A stretch of 64,000 nt of DNA, taken from contig CM041196.1 in NCBI GenBank assembly GCA_023078555.1, positions 6,645,985-6,709,984 of the forward strand. The letters are read 5' to 3'. Made by a program: the position numbers and the translations under genes. Under the pieces are notes generated by a model. It worked only from the letters and a program-made list of their open reading frames with translations, did no database searches and was not told the DNA's origin. Source of the stretch: Ulva prolifera. Its lineage: Eukaryota; Chlorophyta; Ulvophyceae; Ulvales; Ulvaceae. Positions 37,353 through 49,968 of this stretch are shown piece by piece; the first letter of the stretch is position 1; every line of letters begins with the position of its first letter.

Positions 37353-37863
37353 TGCATGCCCATTTCGAGGGCGGCGGCATATCCCTGATGAACCGCCATG
37401 CAAGGCAGTAGGCCAAAATTTTGGGGAGGGGTGATTTTAGGGCACGCCCGTTTCAATGAGAAAACCAACACCCACGGAAGGGCGGGCTGCTGTAATGCAA
37501 AGACCCTCCGGATTGAAGCTGGCCCAGTGCCCGGTGAATCGTGATGGCTTGCGACCACTCATGCAGTTTGGCCAGCACATGTGTGCACTGTTGGCATTTC
37601 ATAGAGGCCAACCACACGCGCAGACTTTTAGCTCAGTCCCTGACCCCTGCCGGCAACAAAGATCCGTTCCAACAACCCCAGGGCAACAGCAACGACGGCA
37701 GAACGAGCTCGAACTCTTCTCTGCAAAGTTTACATGCTTCCTTTCGTGCCGTTGGTTTGTGACTGTATGTCATTGGCTTGACGCGCTCTCAGCACAGCAC
37801 AGGCAGCTGTGACACATGATCACAATCATACATCAATGCATGGCATGCTGCGTCAGCTGGGAT
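37353..37863. other. Convergent 3' ends of the RND gene and the SRPBCC gene
   Basis: This 0.5 kb separates two convergent stop codons. No gene-like frame with support is seen. Confidence 0.5.
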
Positions 37864-40800
37864 CTACTCTACACTCGGCAAACTCTGGGCTTTGAGTTCC
37901 TCCTCCCAAGGCGCCGGCTTGCCATCGTCGCTCCACGGGCCGCCCGAGGCGCGGTGCTCTTCAAGCTCCTTCAGCCCCGCCGCAAGCTCCTCGTCGCTCA
38001 CGCCCTCCACCCGGTCCTCTGTCGTCATGCCCCGCTTCTTGGCCTCCGCCACCAGGCTCCATGCGTACGCCTCGTACTCCTCCTCGGTCATGTCCAGGGC
38101 CTTGGCCTTCTGCGGGGCGCCGGCGGCGATGCCGGCCGCCATGTCGCGGTACGCGTGCACGTCTAGCCCGACCTTCTGTGCCGCCTCGGTCTCCTCATCG
38201 TTCAGCTCATCCATCGTCTGCACAAATGCACATGTGCTACATTGTGGCAGATGTCACCTGGAACACTGCCCGAGCAACACAGATGGCAGAGCAGTCAACG
38301 AGCACATGCATGTCAGCAGCAGGAGGACGGGGTCCATGCACGCTTACGGGGTCATGGATGTTGACTGAAGTACGAATGAAACACGCAATCTCCAGCGCGT
38401 CGCGGTTGTTCATCACGGACCCCGAGCACGCAGCCCATGCATGGATGCTCACAATCCGGCATGTGAATGGCACAGCCTCCCTCTCATGCAAGCACACACA
38501 GAATCCCGCATCGCCACCACAGCCTCAAGACAGCAAGCTCACTAATAACACCGCGAATAACAGCAACAATCAAACAAGAGATACGGCGGGCATTCGCACC
38601 TCGCAGATGGCACCGAGGTACTCGTCATGCGTGAGCCCCGCGGCCTCCGCGTCGGCGCGTGTGCGATCCGTGAACATCAGCGCCGTGCTCATCACGCGCC
38701 CCGCGTCGACTCCCATCTTCTCCGACATCTCGTGCACCATCTCGCCCAGCGCCGCCTCCTGGTACGCCGTGTTGAGGTTGTGGAACTCACCCATCGTGAG
38801 CCCCGCGTCGGCGGCCGCCTCGCGCTGCCACTGCATCGCGCCCGCCACGCGCTCCACCACGTCCTGCTGCGCCTCCTCCGGCGGCTGCACCCCACACCCT
38901 GCCGTCAGTGTGTCAAGACGAGGAAGCTGCTCAGGAATCAGTTCGCAGAAGACCTGTTGGGCATCAACGACTGCGGGTAGCGGGACCGCGCATGCTGTGT
39001 CTGGGGTTTGTTCAATCGCCCGCGCGGATGTGCCGTCTGCGGTGCTATCTCCCCAGCTACCTACGTGCTGGTGACGCCCCACCGTCAGCGTCACCGGCAG
39101 CACCAGGGCTGCGCAGCTGCGTGTGTACGCCTCCACGAGTCAGCAGGGGCCGCAGCACAAACGCGGCCACCACCCTGCACCGCCCAACACTTGGCGTTTG
39201 ACGTGCACAATCGAGCGCTATGGCTCAGCATGAGTTGGATCGGGTGCCCCCACGTGTGCATGCGTGCCCCGCTCCGTGCACACACAGCACAAACATGCCG
39301 CACATCGTCTTAGATCACGCCTCGCAGAATCATAAACCGGAACGTTGCCAGCACCACAATCCACAGCACCACGCCACGATCCCTGTGCTCGCCGCTCACA
39401 TCCCTACCACCACCTGCCCCCATCGGCCTCCCCAGGCCAAGCCACAGCGCGCCCAGCCGCAGGCACGCACATGCATGCATGCAAGAAGCAGGCAGCGCAC
39501 GATCGCGTCGTCGACCATCTGCTGGAACTCCTCCTTCATGCCGGCGGCGTCGGCGAGGCGCGTCATGTAATCGTGCACCTCCCCGGGGCCCATCGCGGCG
39601 GCCTCCTCGCGGCCGACGAACGGCATCGTGCCAAGCACGTTGTCCTCCTCGTCCACGATCGCCACGCCCTCGTACTCCTCCGCCAGCGAGTCCTCCAGCG
39701 CCTGCAGCACACGGCCCCACCCCGTCTCTATCGGCGGCCCGGATCGTCTCCAGCTCGCAGGTGAAGCCGAGCACAGCCCCCAACCAACCTCAATCGGTGA
39801 CCCAGCTAATCTCCGGCATCAGTTTCATACAGGAGCTAGCCTTCGCTTGGATGCCGCGAAAGCAGCAGCCACCGTCCAGGGAGCACTGATATAGAGGGAG
39901 GCAGGAGGGACAACGCACGTCGTCATAGGGTGTCGTCCACGGCACCCGCCCAATCTCGGCCTGCATCGCCTCAGCCTCCTCTGGCGGCACCTCCTGCGCC
40001 ACCTCCTCCTCCTCCGCAACGGCCTCTGCCGGGAGCTCCTCCCCGGCAGCCGCGGCCTCCCGCGCCGCACGTATCCGCCGCAGCGCCTCGACGAGATGCG
40101 TGCCCTGCTCCCGCACCTCCTCCGGGTCCTCCGGCCCCGGCTGGTCGGCATCCAGCACGACATCGATCACCTCGCGCCACGGCTCAAACACGAGGCCGTC
40201 CCGCCGCCCCTGCCCCTCTGCCATCGGCTCCCCTATCCGCTCCATCGCCACCGGCGGATACTTCACGTCGTCCGAGAAGTCCTCGTTCTCCCCAATCGCC
40301 TGCACGCTGTTCAGCGCCTCCTCCTTCGTCATCGCCGCGATATCCGCCAGCATCTCCGCTTTCCGCTCCTCCGGCCCCGCCTCCCTGGCCATCCCCTCGC
40401 CCACCTCCTCCGGCTCCTGCTCTGGCATCGCGGCCGCGTCCGCCCCCTTGCCGGCCACGGCATCGTGCTCGCCGCGGGCCTCCTCCCCACGCCGCGCGTC
40501 GCCGCGCCAGTGCGGCCCCACACCATCCCAGTGGTCAAACGGCCGGGACCCGGCGTCCGGCGGACCGTCGAGCCCCTGCCAGCCCGCGCTGTACGTCAGG
40601 AAGCGCAGCATCTCCTCCGCGTTGGCCATCTGCTCCGTGTCTGCCTTCTCCGGTTGGTCATGGAAGTAGCGGTAGTACCGTGTGACCTCGTCGGCGGCCG
40701 CCGCCTCGTCATCGTCCGCGTCCGCCCGCACCCACCCCTCCTCTGTCACCTTATACTTCCCCTCCTCCACCAGCTCCTGCATGACATACTGGGTGCGTGT

Positions 40801-41669
40801 GGGCTGGGGACTCATGCACCATTCTTTGCAAACAGATGCGGTGGCTGGGTCGCTGAGCATGCCGCAAGCCTACACGAGGGCTTCCGCCGCGGCTCGGTGA
40901 AATGCATGCGGCAGGAACATGCTGAATGCAGGGCAGTCATTCATGCGCTGTGCTGCAGAGGGGCCTCTGGCACCGCCGAGGCCGCCGAATAGCAGACCAC
41001 GGAACGCTCGAAACAGTCGAGTACGCTGCTCCAAGATCGCCACACATGCGTCAATTCCAGGCTGTTTGAATCTTCAAGTCCTCAGATGCATGCTGCAGCC
41101 GCCGCTGCGCGTGAAGGGAGGGGGGGGAGGGCGCGCCTGCATGACCTGCGTGTTGTGCACGAACGTCTCATGCTGCCGCTTGTCCTCCTCGTCCTGGTAC
41201 ACCTGCAGCTCGAGGCTGACATGCGGCGGGATCTTGGCGAACTCGTCCGCGAGCTCCGTCTCGGTGTTGCCATCAAACTTGTCCTCGCGGTGCTCCGCGT
41301 ACCACGCGCCCAGGGTGTCCAGCGTCAGCTCGCCCTCGATCAGCTTCTGGCACACCTGCACGCCGCCGCAGCCGTGGGAACTGCCCCCCCCAGATAGATG
41401 TGCGTGTGGGGTCACACCCCGGCCCGACACTGTACTGACCCGCACGGGGCCATCTGATGACACTGCGCTGACTGCTGCAGCGCCCTCTGAGACTGCCGGC
41501 AGCGGCCCGGGCTGCGGTCCACAGCACACACAACCCGGACGAGCACCTCACTTGATGATCTCAGGGACCCTTGCCGACTTGGGGGGGACTGTGGCAGCTG
41601 GTGCTGATGCAGGCACACAGAGGCAGAGGCAGACAGGACGCACGGACGCACGGACGCACGGACGCACGG

Positions 41670-41743
<74 letters not shown>

Positions 41744-44700
41744 CTCCGCGCAGTCGGCCATGCAGCGGGACACGACAACACCAAAGCCGGCGCTCCCATA
41801 TACCTATCGATGAGGCATAGCTTCGACCATACTGGATTACAGGCCGCCGTGCGCCTCGCCGGCACCAACGCACATCAGGCTCAGAGACGCAAACATAGAC
41901 AGCAGCCCACACGGGACAGGCGTAGTAGCTCGGCACATGTTGCAAGCAACCAGCGCGCGCGCAGCGCACGCGTGTCGGGGGCGCGCACCTCCAGGTTCTG
42001 GCGCAGGATGCTGTCCACATGCATCTCGATGCCGAGCTTGCCGATGTACTCCGCAAGCACGTTTGGCAGCGCGTACTCCACGAGCAGCGTCACGACGGTC
42101 GCGCCGTCGCCGCCGCGGCCCTCCGGCGCCGGCTCGAAGCGCAGCATCGCGACGAGGGGCATGCCGTCGGCGCTGGAGAACGACATCACCGTGCCGTCCG
42201 GGCTGCGCTCCTTGTGCAGCGTGACGAGGATCTGCAGGGGCGGCGTGCGGCGCCAGCGGTAGAACAGCATCAGCTGCGCCGCGTCGGCGTCGGCGCCGTC
42301 AACGATGAGCTGCACCCCAGCCGCTGTTGTCGGCACAGATCTGATGACACGCCGTGGCGCTGCCAATTCCGACGTCCGATGACTTACGGACCAGTCGACA
42401 TGGCTGCGTCTGACCTCTCAACACTGATGTGGTCTACAGGCACTGGCTGCGGCCAGTCACGGTGTCTGGTGCAGCACGGGCAAGTGGGCCAGGGACCGGG
42501 TTGCTGCACGGTCGAATACGTCCTGAAGGGGTGCAAGACTTCAGGAAGTGACGGTGCAGCATTTCACGCAGCACACACAGGCTGGGCAGATGCTACGAGC
42601 GCACAGGTCACCTCATGGCGGGGTGCTGCAGGCAGCGCGGCGCCTCGGCTGCGCTGGTGTCCCAGTGCGGCGTGCATGCATGTACGGGCAACACCGGTGG
42701 GCCGGCAGCACTGCACAGTAGGGCTCTTGGGAGTGAGGCGGCCGGCCTGCAGATGCATGCAGGTGTGCAAGTGGTGGGTGTGTGCACATGGGCTTGCGCG
42801 CTGCGGTGCCCCGTGCAGCTGCGGCAGACACAGGGACTGCGAAAGAAGTGAGCGGAGCTGTGCATGCGGGGAATTGCGGAATGCATGAGTGCATGGTGGC
42901 GTGTGTGTGGCACTGAGCGTTGCGGGACCAGATGGTGTTGACGGAAGTGCGCGAGACGGCGCCACCAGTGGACACTCTGAGATGTGCTGAAGCGAGCGTG
43001 GCGAACACAGATTGCGGACACAGAACTTGTATGAAGCTGGTCCGTTGGGAGCGGGGCGGGAATACAGCAGAGGAGTGGGTGTTGACAGCCAGCGCTGCTC
43101 TGGAGGTGAGGGCAGGGCTGGCGTCTCGCGGAGACATGTAGTGGGAACAACAGGCAACTCGTGCGATATGCCTTGACTCACAACGGCAGCAGCCAAACGG
43201 CACCGCTAGTGCGCAACAACGAGTGTAAACGTGCTGATGCATAGCATTGCGCTCAATCCCACGGCCTGTGATTCACCACGGCAGCGGAGCCGACCGATAT
43301 CATATGTACCCTGGGACGCTCAGTGCTGAACCACAGAACTGTGGCGATGGGGGCAGTAGCGGCAAACTTCCGCGTCTGCAGCTGTGCCGTGCTGTAGTTG
43401 TTTGGATGTTTCATCAGGGCCTCGCACCTCTCGAATGCGCTGATGCCTGGCAGGCAGGTGCAATCGTGCTGCACAGCCCGCCTGTCAAGACATGGATTCA
43501 GCACTTGCACATGCTGCTATCGCTGTGGCAGCAAGCATGTATGGTACACAAGTGTGCGTCTGCTGTTGCCTGTGCAGCGCTGTGGCCCTGAAGGCCAGGT
43601 GGAGGAAAGCAGGTGCTCGCACTGGCGTCAGAGAGCAGAGGGCGCTGCAGCCTATGCTTGGGTTGCTACGCCCGTGTCAGACGCAGCAACACCGATCGAG
43701 AGTCCAGACTGACACTTTCAGATGTCGTAACAATGCCGGAACCGCGGCCAACACCGCACACGTGTGCAAGAGCAGGTTTGCAGCTGGAAAGCACACTGTG
43801 TCAATGAGGTCGAAAGCCGGTGGTATGTTATTCCATTCTTCGAAGAATGCTGCAATCTTTTCTATGGGAGCATTAATCACTCTGGTGAGTTCATGCGAGC
43901 ACCAGTTCTCCTTTTCTTCAGCGTATGTGATGAAGGAAAACGGTGTGTACTCTCCAAAGACTTCACCGGCCTCACCCACAGGGCTATCATCATACTTGGT
44001 ATCATGTTCCATCTGGCTCATGTAGTCCAGCAGCAGAGGCTCCTCAGGAATCTCATCTTTCGCAATGTCCATTCCGGGCGGGCCTGTGTCGGTGCCAGCG
44101 GCCCGGGACACGGCACTGCGGCAAGACTTACATCTGCATGAAGCTGACCATGACATATGCCGTCAGCTTTGGTTTGCGATGATGCTATGGCTTTTCCATG
44201 GGCACAGCGCGATCGCGGCCGGCCAGTCGACGCACCGTTGTCGCCGTCCAGATTGCCGCCAGGATGGCCCGAGGCCGGAGCAAGCCTTCCCAAGCAATTG
44301 CTGGCGACATCCGCTGATCATACTTGCGAAGCTCTCTTGTCTTCTGATATGTCACATGTTCATGAATGTCCCTCGGTCAGCGTTGGGCAACAACATCATG
44401 CAAGTCGATCACAGCCGGAGCAGTGTATTTCGCAGGGCCTCCGGAGAACGCAGTCAAGGGCTGAGACATGCACCGGCAACGGTGCAACATTCGACGTCAG
44501 TCTCGATCCAGTTTTTCATCTTGCGCAGTAGCGAAAAAGCAGATGTAGCCACATACGCGCTGATGACACACCATTGAGGCTACAGGCGACCTGCATCGTG
44601 GCGATCGACCTGCTCCATGGCTCGCGAGAGAATTAGAAGCAGAAGGTGCAAGCAGCCAACGATTCCACTCTGCTGATCCGAATGTATGATTGGCACCTGT

Positions 44701-44781
44701 TGGATGTGATGCACGTAGTGACCTTGTAGCAGAGCAACGTGCCAGCTTCAGTAGACAGGACTTCCGCAGGAGGACGCTCAT
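37864..44781 (-). CDS. SRPBCC (START/polyketide-cyclase-like) domain protein with long acidic helical tail, organelle-targeted
   Basis: Minus-strand exons placed: first exon starting at 44781 (end uncertain, strong donor GTATGT near 44553), 44083-43797, 42309-41989, 41355-41146, 40776-39919, 39701-39501, 38884-38600 and 38217-37864. The last six exons are all multiples of three with phase-0 introns. The first exon ([20 protein letters not shown]) reads as an organelle-import peptide. Exons 2-3 carry the SRPBCC fold: [20 protein letters not shown], then [53 protein letters not shown] and [20 protein letters not shown], matching plant polyketide cyclase/lipid-transport proteins. The remaining about 640 residues are acidic, Ala/Glu-rich and helical, with no domain I know. 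The fold binds hydrophobic ligands in a pocket; ligand and compartment are inferred only. Confidence 0.75.
41673..41740. repeat. (CA)n microsatellite with flanking GGACGCAC repeat
   Basis: About 34 CA dinucleotides are preceded at 41640-41672 by tandem copies of an ACGGACGC unit. It lies within an intron of the SRPBCC gene, between the exons ending 41989 and starting 41355 in transcript order. Confidence 0.95.
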
Positions 44782-45312
44782 AGCGTTAGCTGGATCGCAT
44801 TGCAGGCTATTTAAAGCTATCAGCTGCTCGACAGAGATTTAGCTCAGATCACCCTTAGGCACCACCTTTGCATCCGAAGCGAAACTCGCCAGGACTCTGC
44901 CTGCGAGGGCTTCGGGAGATCTTGCCAACAGTTTGAAAAGGGACCCCACGCGAATTTCACTTCATCTTTGTACGAACTCCTGTCCTCGTCTGATGCCTGC
45001 TGCGTTGTGTGGCTCGCCTGATCATCCACAGTGTATGCGCGACTGTTGTGTTGCTCGTGTTTGTGGACATGCACAACGGTCACAGACTACACATGATGTT
45101 GAATACGTTTGCATTTCGTCGTATGCTCGTCGACATACTTGCCTTCGATGCCTGCTGCGTGCATATCAGATACCAGAAGGCCGCGGAGTCGGGAATGTAC
45201 ATGCCACCTGAACAATTCGCATTCCACTGAGCGTTGCAGCAGACAGCCATCTCAAATACTGGATAATCACTTAGTACGTGCTGGTGCCTTGCAGACGTCA
45301 TCCGTTCTCGCC
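44782..45312. other. Divergent spacer between SRPBCC gene and acidic-repeat gene
   Basis: About 0.5 kb with both flanking genes pointing outward, so it should hold both promoters. No conserved coding frame was seen. Confidence 0.4.
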
Positions 45313-47193
45313 ATGGCGTCCGAAATGTACCACTTGATCACTAACCAGGTCAAGTCAGACGAATTCGCAAGCTCGTTCAACGTGCAATCAGGAGCGCTCA
45401 GTCGGGTACGCGCACCGTCTTTGTGTACAAAAGGACGCCGTGCCGAGGCATCGGTGAGCCCGAAGTGCTCCTGCGTCAAGTTGGAATGTGTTCGGAACGC
45501 CAGGGCATCGCGCGACAGGCTATGATGCTCAATGGTCTCCACAGCCGCGCTGTCTTGAAACATTGATGCTTTTCGTGGTGCTGTATTCGCGTCTGTCCGA
45601 AGTGGCCCTGTAGAGCTCTGTTCTGTTTCTGCATGCATCTTGACTGGTGATGCTGCGGCTTTTCAAAGCCCAGTTATGAAGTCAAGGCACAGTAATCTGT
45701 GCAGACTAAAACTAAAAGGGAACTAAATGTCAAGCGAATTCTATGCATTGGAGGTTCACTGGCGGCAGTGGTGATCCTTGTCATCCTGATGGCCGGTACT
45801 TCCTCTAGAAAAGCGACCGACATATCGGAGGAAATCCCAGGTGACGGGACGGACGGTGCGCATTCCCAAATTCTCCTGTACACTTCACTTGAATGAGATG
45901 GTGCACAGGAACAACAGCATGCGCATCTGTGTAGTAGGCCTCCATGGCCTGAGACCTCCAGGCACAACAGCTTACGTCAGTCACAATCTGCCATACACTT
46001 AGTCCTTGTGAGCGCACCAAATCCTTGTGAGGCATGCACGTACAAGCACTGGTCGAGCTCTGTGTGTGTATCACCCTGTCTCAAACAAGGCCGCTGCGTT
46101 TCTGTCATGATGGTCAGGCATCGGCTACACAGCAGCATCAGGTTGCGTTTCCCAACTTGCAGGGGCTACCACTGGCAGTCGAGAAGGCGTTCCTGCGAAA
46201 TCACAAGAGCCTGAGGCTGAGGAAGCGCCTGAGGGCGAGCCCTTGCCTGAGGAAACGCCTGAGGGCGAGCCCTTGCCTGAGGAAACGCCTGAGGGCGAGC
46301 CCTTGCCTGAGGAAACGCCTGAGGATGAGCCCTTGCCTGAAGAAACGCCTGAGGACGAGCCTTTACCTGAAGAAACGCCTGAGGACGAACCCCTGCCTGA
46401 GGAAATTCCTGAGGACGAGCCTTTACCTGAGGAAACGCCTGAGGACGAACCCCTGCCTGAGGAAACGCCTGAGGACGAACCCCTGCCTGAGGAAACGCCT
46501 GAGGACGAGCCCTTGCCTGAGGAGACTCCTGAGGACGAGCCGAAGCCTGAGGAAACGCCTGAGGGTGAGCCCTTGCCTGAGGAGACTCCTGAGGACGAAC
46601 CAAAGCCTGAGGAAACGCCCGAGGATGAGCCCAAAGCGGAGGAGACTCCTGAGGATGAGCCGAAGCCTGAGGAAACTCCTGAGGACGAACCAAAGCCTGA
46701 GGAAACGCCCGAGGACGAGCCCAAAGTGGAGGAGACTCCTGAGGATGAGCCAAAGCCTGAGGAAACACCTGAGGAAGAGCCCACACCTGAGGAAATGCCT
46801 GAGGACGAGCCCACACCCGAGGAAACGCCTGAGGATGAGCCGAAGCATGAGGAGACTCCCGAAGATGAGCCAAAGCCTGAGGAAACTCCTGAGGACGAGC
46901 CCACACCTGAGGAAACGCCTGAAGATGAGCCGAAGCCTGAGGAAACGCCTGAGAATGAAGCGAAGTCGGAGGAAAGCCCTGAGGATGAGCCGAAGCCTGA
47001 GGAGACTCCCGAAGATGAGCCAAAGCCAGAGGAAACTCCTGAGGACGAGCCCAAGCCTGAAGAAACGTCTGAGAGCGCGCCTTCGGAACATGAGCCACCT
47101 CAAGAGGATCCGGAGGACGAAGCAAATAACGAAGCCGGGGGCAGGCGGTTATTTGTCACAGGGCGCCGGCTGCTGCGGGCAGTAGCTGCTTGA
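45313..47193 (+). CDS. Single-pass membrane protein with decapeptide acidic-proline tandem repeat
   Basis: Three exons, 45313-45405, 45705-45840 and 46163-47193, give 419 aa with matching phases (donors CGG|GTACGC and CAG|GTGACG, acceptors gtgcag and ttgcag). The N-terminal 40 residues are cytosolic-like and polar. A basic stop (KTKRELNVKR) precedes one hydrophobic helix, ILCIGGSLAAVVILVILMAG, giving a type II topology. The ectodomain from about residue 100 is a decapeptide repeat of consensus PEDEPLPEET, which changes to PEDEPKPEET in the second half and repeats about 28 times. The C-terminus turns basic (GGRRLFVTGRRLLRAVAA). Such Pro/Glu repeats make extended, unstructured stalks, as in wall or surface proteins. 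The cell-surface role is inference, and no homologous family is recognised. Confidence 0.72.
46213..47075 (+). repeat. Indel-free 30-bp coding minisatellite, about 28 units
   Basis: The unit GAGGACGAGCCCTTGCCTGA plus GGAAACGCCT recurs every 30 bases without a single length change, as shown by unit ends falling at exactly the same column for over 800 bases. Early units are CCCTTGCCT; later ones alternate CCGAAGCCT, CCAAAGCCT and CCCACACCT, so the array expanded in at least two phases. Confidence 0.95.
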
Positions 47194-48202
47194 GCTTTGC
47201 AGATAGATGTGCCGACAGGAGATGACACGTTGAACAGCACTAGCATTTTATCTCCGCAGTGCGCAGCAGCCGTCACGATGTGCACAGTATTTGCATGCTT
47301 GGTTGGATGTCACTCTGGCTGCCTCCCCGCGAGGAGTTCTGGGAGACAGGCGTTTGCGGTGCTGGTGCAATACATGGCATGCGAGGGATGGCCATGAATA
47401 GGACTTGGGCCCCAGCGATCGGGGAAGTGCTGTTGAGTTGTGCTGAGCTCTGTCTGCTAGCACAATCAAGACTCGGCAGCAGTAGTCAGCTTGCTTTCTC
47501 TCACTATTAGTTGACTGCGTTGGCGTTGCCAGCTGCTTGCACCATGCCGGTGTATTCACACATCTTGTCTGCATTGTGTTGACCGCGAGTCATCTGCTTG
47601 ACCTGAGCCTGTCCAGACCTCCCATCACAGCACATTTCAGGTTATCTGCCGCGAGGAAACCAGTTGCAGCTGTATCCAGAATAAGCCTTTGTGCAGCTCC
47701 AAGAGACGTTCAGCTCTCACAGGAATGCTCACGACAGGCTTGCTGTACCCCCTAAGCGTAGGCGCCTGAGGAGATTCGATGACGTGAGTGTGTCTTGCGA
47801 TCCCAGCAGGTTTTTCGGCATTGACATGTGATGTAGCCTTTTGATCTGGCATCGACAGCGTTTTCCGCAGTGGTGTGGACATTGCAAAGAAGCTGAACAA
47901 AGCAAGGCAACAGGGCACAATCAAGGCATAAGCACACAGTGACAGCACTGGGTGAAACTGTATGGGCATGGCCGGCTGCAGTGCAGTTCTGTCGCTTATC
48001 TTTCTGCCTGTGGTGATGATCTTGATTGTCGACCATAGGTAGTGTGTACAACATTGCCGCAGCTACTGCGCTGGTGGCGATCACAAACACATCTTCACAG
48101 CAGGATGAATGTTGTCCTGGAGTTTTGTACTGGACATTGTCACTGGAACTGTGCCTGACTATTCGTGTACAGCCAGTTGGGAGCATCGTTGCTGTGCTTG
48201 CA
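47194..48202. other. Convergent 3' region; possible small ORF on minus strand at 47637-47969
   Basis: The acidic-repeat gene and the photolyase converge here. A minus-strand frame of 110 codons at 47969-47637 has one hydrophobic N-terminal helix (SLCAYALIVPCCLALFSFFA). No family is recognised and there is no splice support. It overlaps the space expected for 3' UTRs, so it is listed only as a possibility. Confidence 0.3.
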
Positions 48203-49935
48203 TCACTGCTGCTTTGCCGCCTTCTTCTCGGCTTTGATCCGCTGTTCCACAGACTCGCAGTATGCCTTAATGTCAAATTTGCGCTTGCAACCATTGTAGT
48301 TCATGTAGCGGATCTTGCCAGTGATCTCTCGTTCGGTCCAGCCCTGCACCTCGCACTCCGGGTATCACCTGACACGTCCAAGACACTGCCGCCGCACCAC
48401 AGCTCCGGAGCCCTTCCTAGTGTTCTGCCATGCAACAGGCCGTGCTCATGAACGCCCAGGCAGCACCACCCCACGGCGAGAACACAGAGCCTCAAACAGG
48501 AGGGGCAACTTCAAGGCAACTCAGCGCCCTAGAGGCACATGGAGAACATCGCACGCAGCACATCAACACTCCAGAGAGGAAAGGCGTCCATAGAAAGTGT
48601 TGACCTGCATCTGCGCGCAATGAGTGTGCCACGTCCATGTGCAGGGGGGCGTTGGCAATATATCTCCATGCATGCACTCAATGATGCTGGACTATTGCCC
48701 CTAGCAGCAAAGCAAAACTTGAGACAGCTAATAAATGATCTTGAACTCGTGTCAAATAGAACCTCAGTTGATGAAGAGGTTTGTACCTCGTGGAAAGGGA
48801 CAAAGCTTATCTTGAAAAAAAAAGGACTGGACTGAAATTCATAATCAGTTGTTATATGCCATAGCTGTGGCTGGACGTCGCACGTGGTCGTGGATGCCGG
48901 CGATGCTCCACATGCAGCCGACGTAACCGTTGGGGTCGCGGCCGTCAAGCTCGTACTTGTTGTTGAGGTGCAGCGCTGTCGCGAGCGCCTCTTCCGGGCT
49001 CGCGCTCCACTCGAGGATCTTCTTTGCCCAGTACATGCGCATGAAGCCGTGCATCTTGCCGAGGTGCACCATTTCGCGCTGCGCCGCGTTCCATATGTCC
49101 TCGTGCGTCTCCGCCGCCTCAAACTGCGCCCTGCACAGCGCACATTATGTCTATGCTTCTATGTATTCATCATTTTCCTTACTAAAAGGAAACCCCAGGG
49201 CGCTCGAGACGGCGGTGACGAGGGCGACAATGGCGACAAGCCAGAAGTAAACATGGGAGATAGTGGGGAGAAGTGTTACAAGGGCAGTGAGGGTGGCGAG
49301 GGCAACGAAAGGGTGAAGGGTGGTGAGGGCGACGAGGGCTACGAAGTGGTGAAGGGCGATGAGGGCAGTGAGGGTGATAAGGGACACCAAGGGCTGAGGG
49401 ATGACGAGGCTGGCAAGGGCAACGAATGGGTGAACAAGGCAGCGAGAACGACAAGGGCAACGAATGGGTGGCGAGGGCAACGAAGGGGTGGAGAGCGACG
49501 AGGGCAGCAAAAACGACAAGGGCAATGAAGGGCTGAGGGGTGACGAGGGTGGCAAGGGCAACGAAGAAGTGAAGGGTCGCCAAGGCGACATGCATGCCAG
49601 CAGTGTGTATAAGGCCGAGGCAGCCTGGCCAGGCTCTGGCAGTGAGAGGTGAACTGAGGTTCAGGGGGCCGCTACCCCATTGGTGCCTGTGCGAGTTCGT
49701 AAAATACAACCATGAAGTCGCAAGTGCAGCCCGAACACCCTCGCAACTGCACGTGACGCACGACTCATGACTCGAGATCACTCTCACCGTCAAAACACGC
49801 CACGTGACCCACCAGTCCAGTGGCGGGTCAAAAGCCGCATCTGTCCTGTCCTGAGAAAGTCCCGGCAGGTCAGGATTACTACGCAAACGCCCGCAGTCTC
49901 ATTGGTCAAAAAAGCCAAGCTATGGGGGCGAGACA

Positions 49936-49968
<33 letters not shown>

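Noticed and set aside
39930..40685. Plus-strand Pro/Ala-rich frame of 251 codons
   Set aside because: Antisense shadow of the Glu/Ala-rich 858-bp exon of the SRPBCC gene, which has splice sites and uniform phase.
41673..41740. (CA)n tract as a possible CRISPR-like or telomeric array
   Set aside because: Simple dinucleotide repeat in an intron, with no spacer structure and no telomere motif.
46034..47185. Alternative frames over the 30-bp array (383 aa plus; 309, 319 and 226 aa minus)
   Set aside because: They are automatic products of a stop-free repeat whose length is a multiple of three. Only the PEDEP frame joins by phase to a TM exon and a start codon.
48884..49528. Plus-strand 214-codon frame rich in Gly/Glu/Asp
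   Set aside because: Its first part is antisense to photolyase exon 6 and the rest is the intronic minisatellite.
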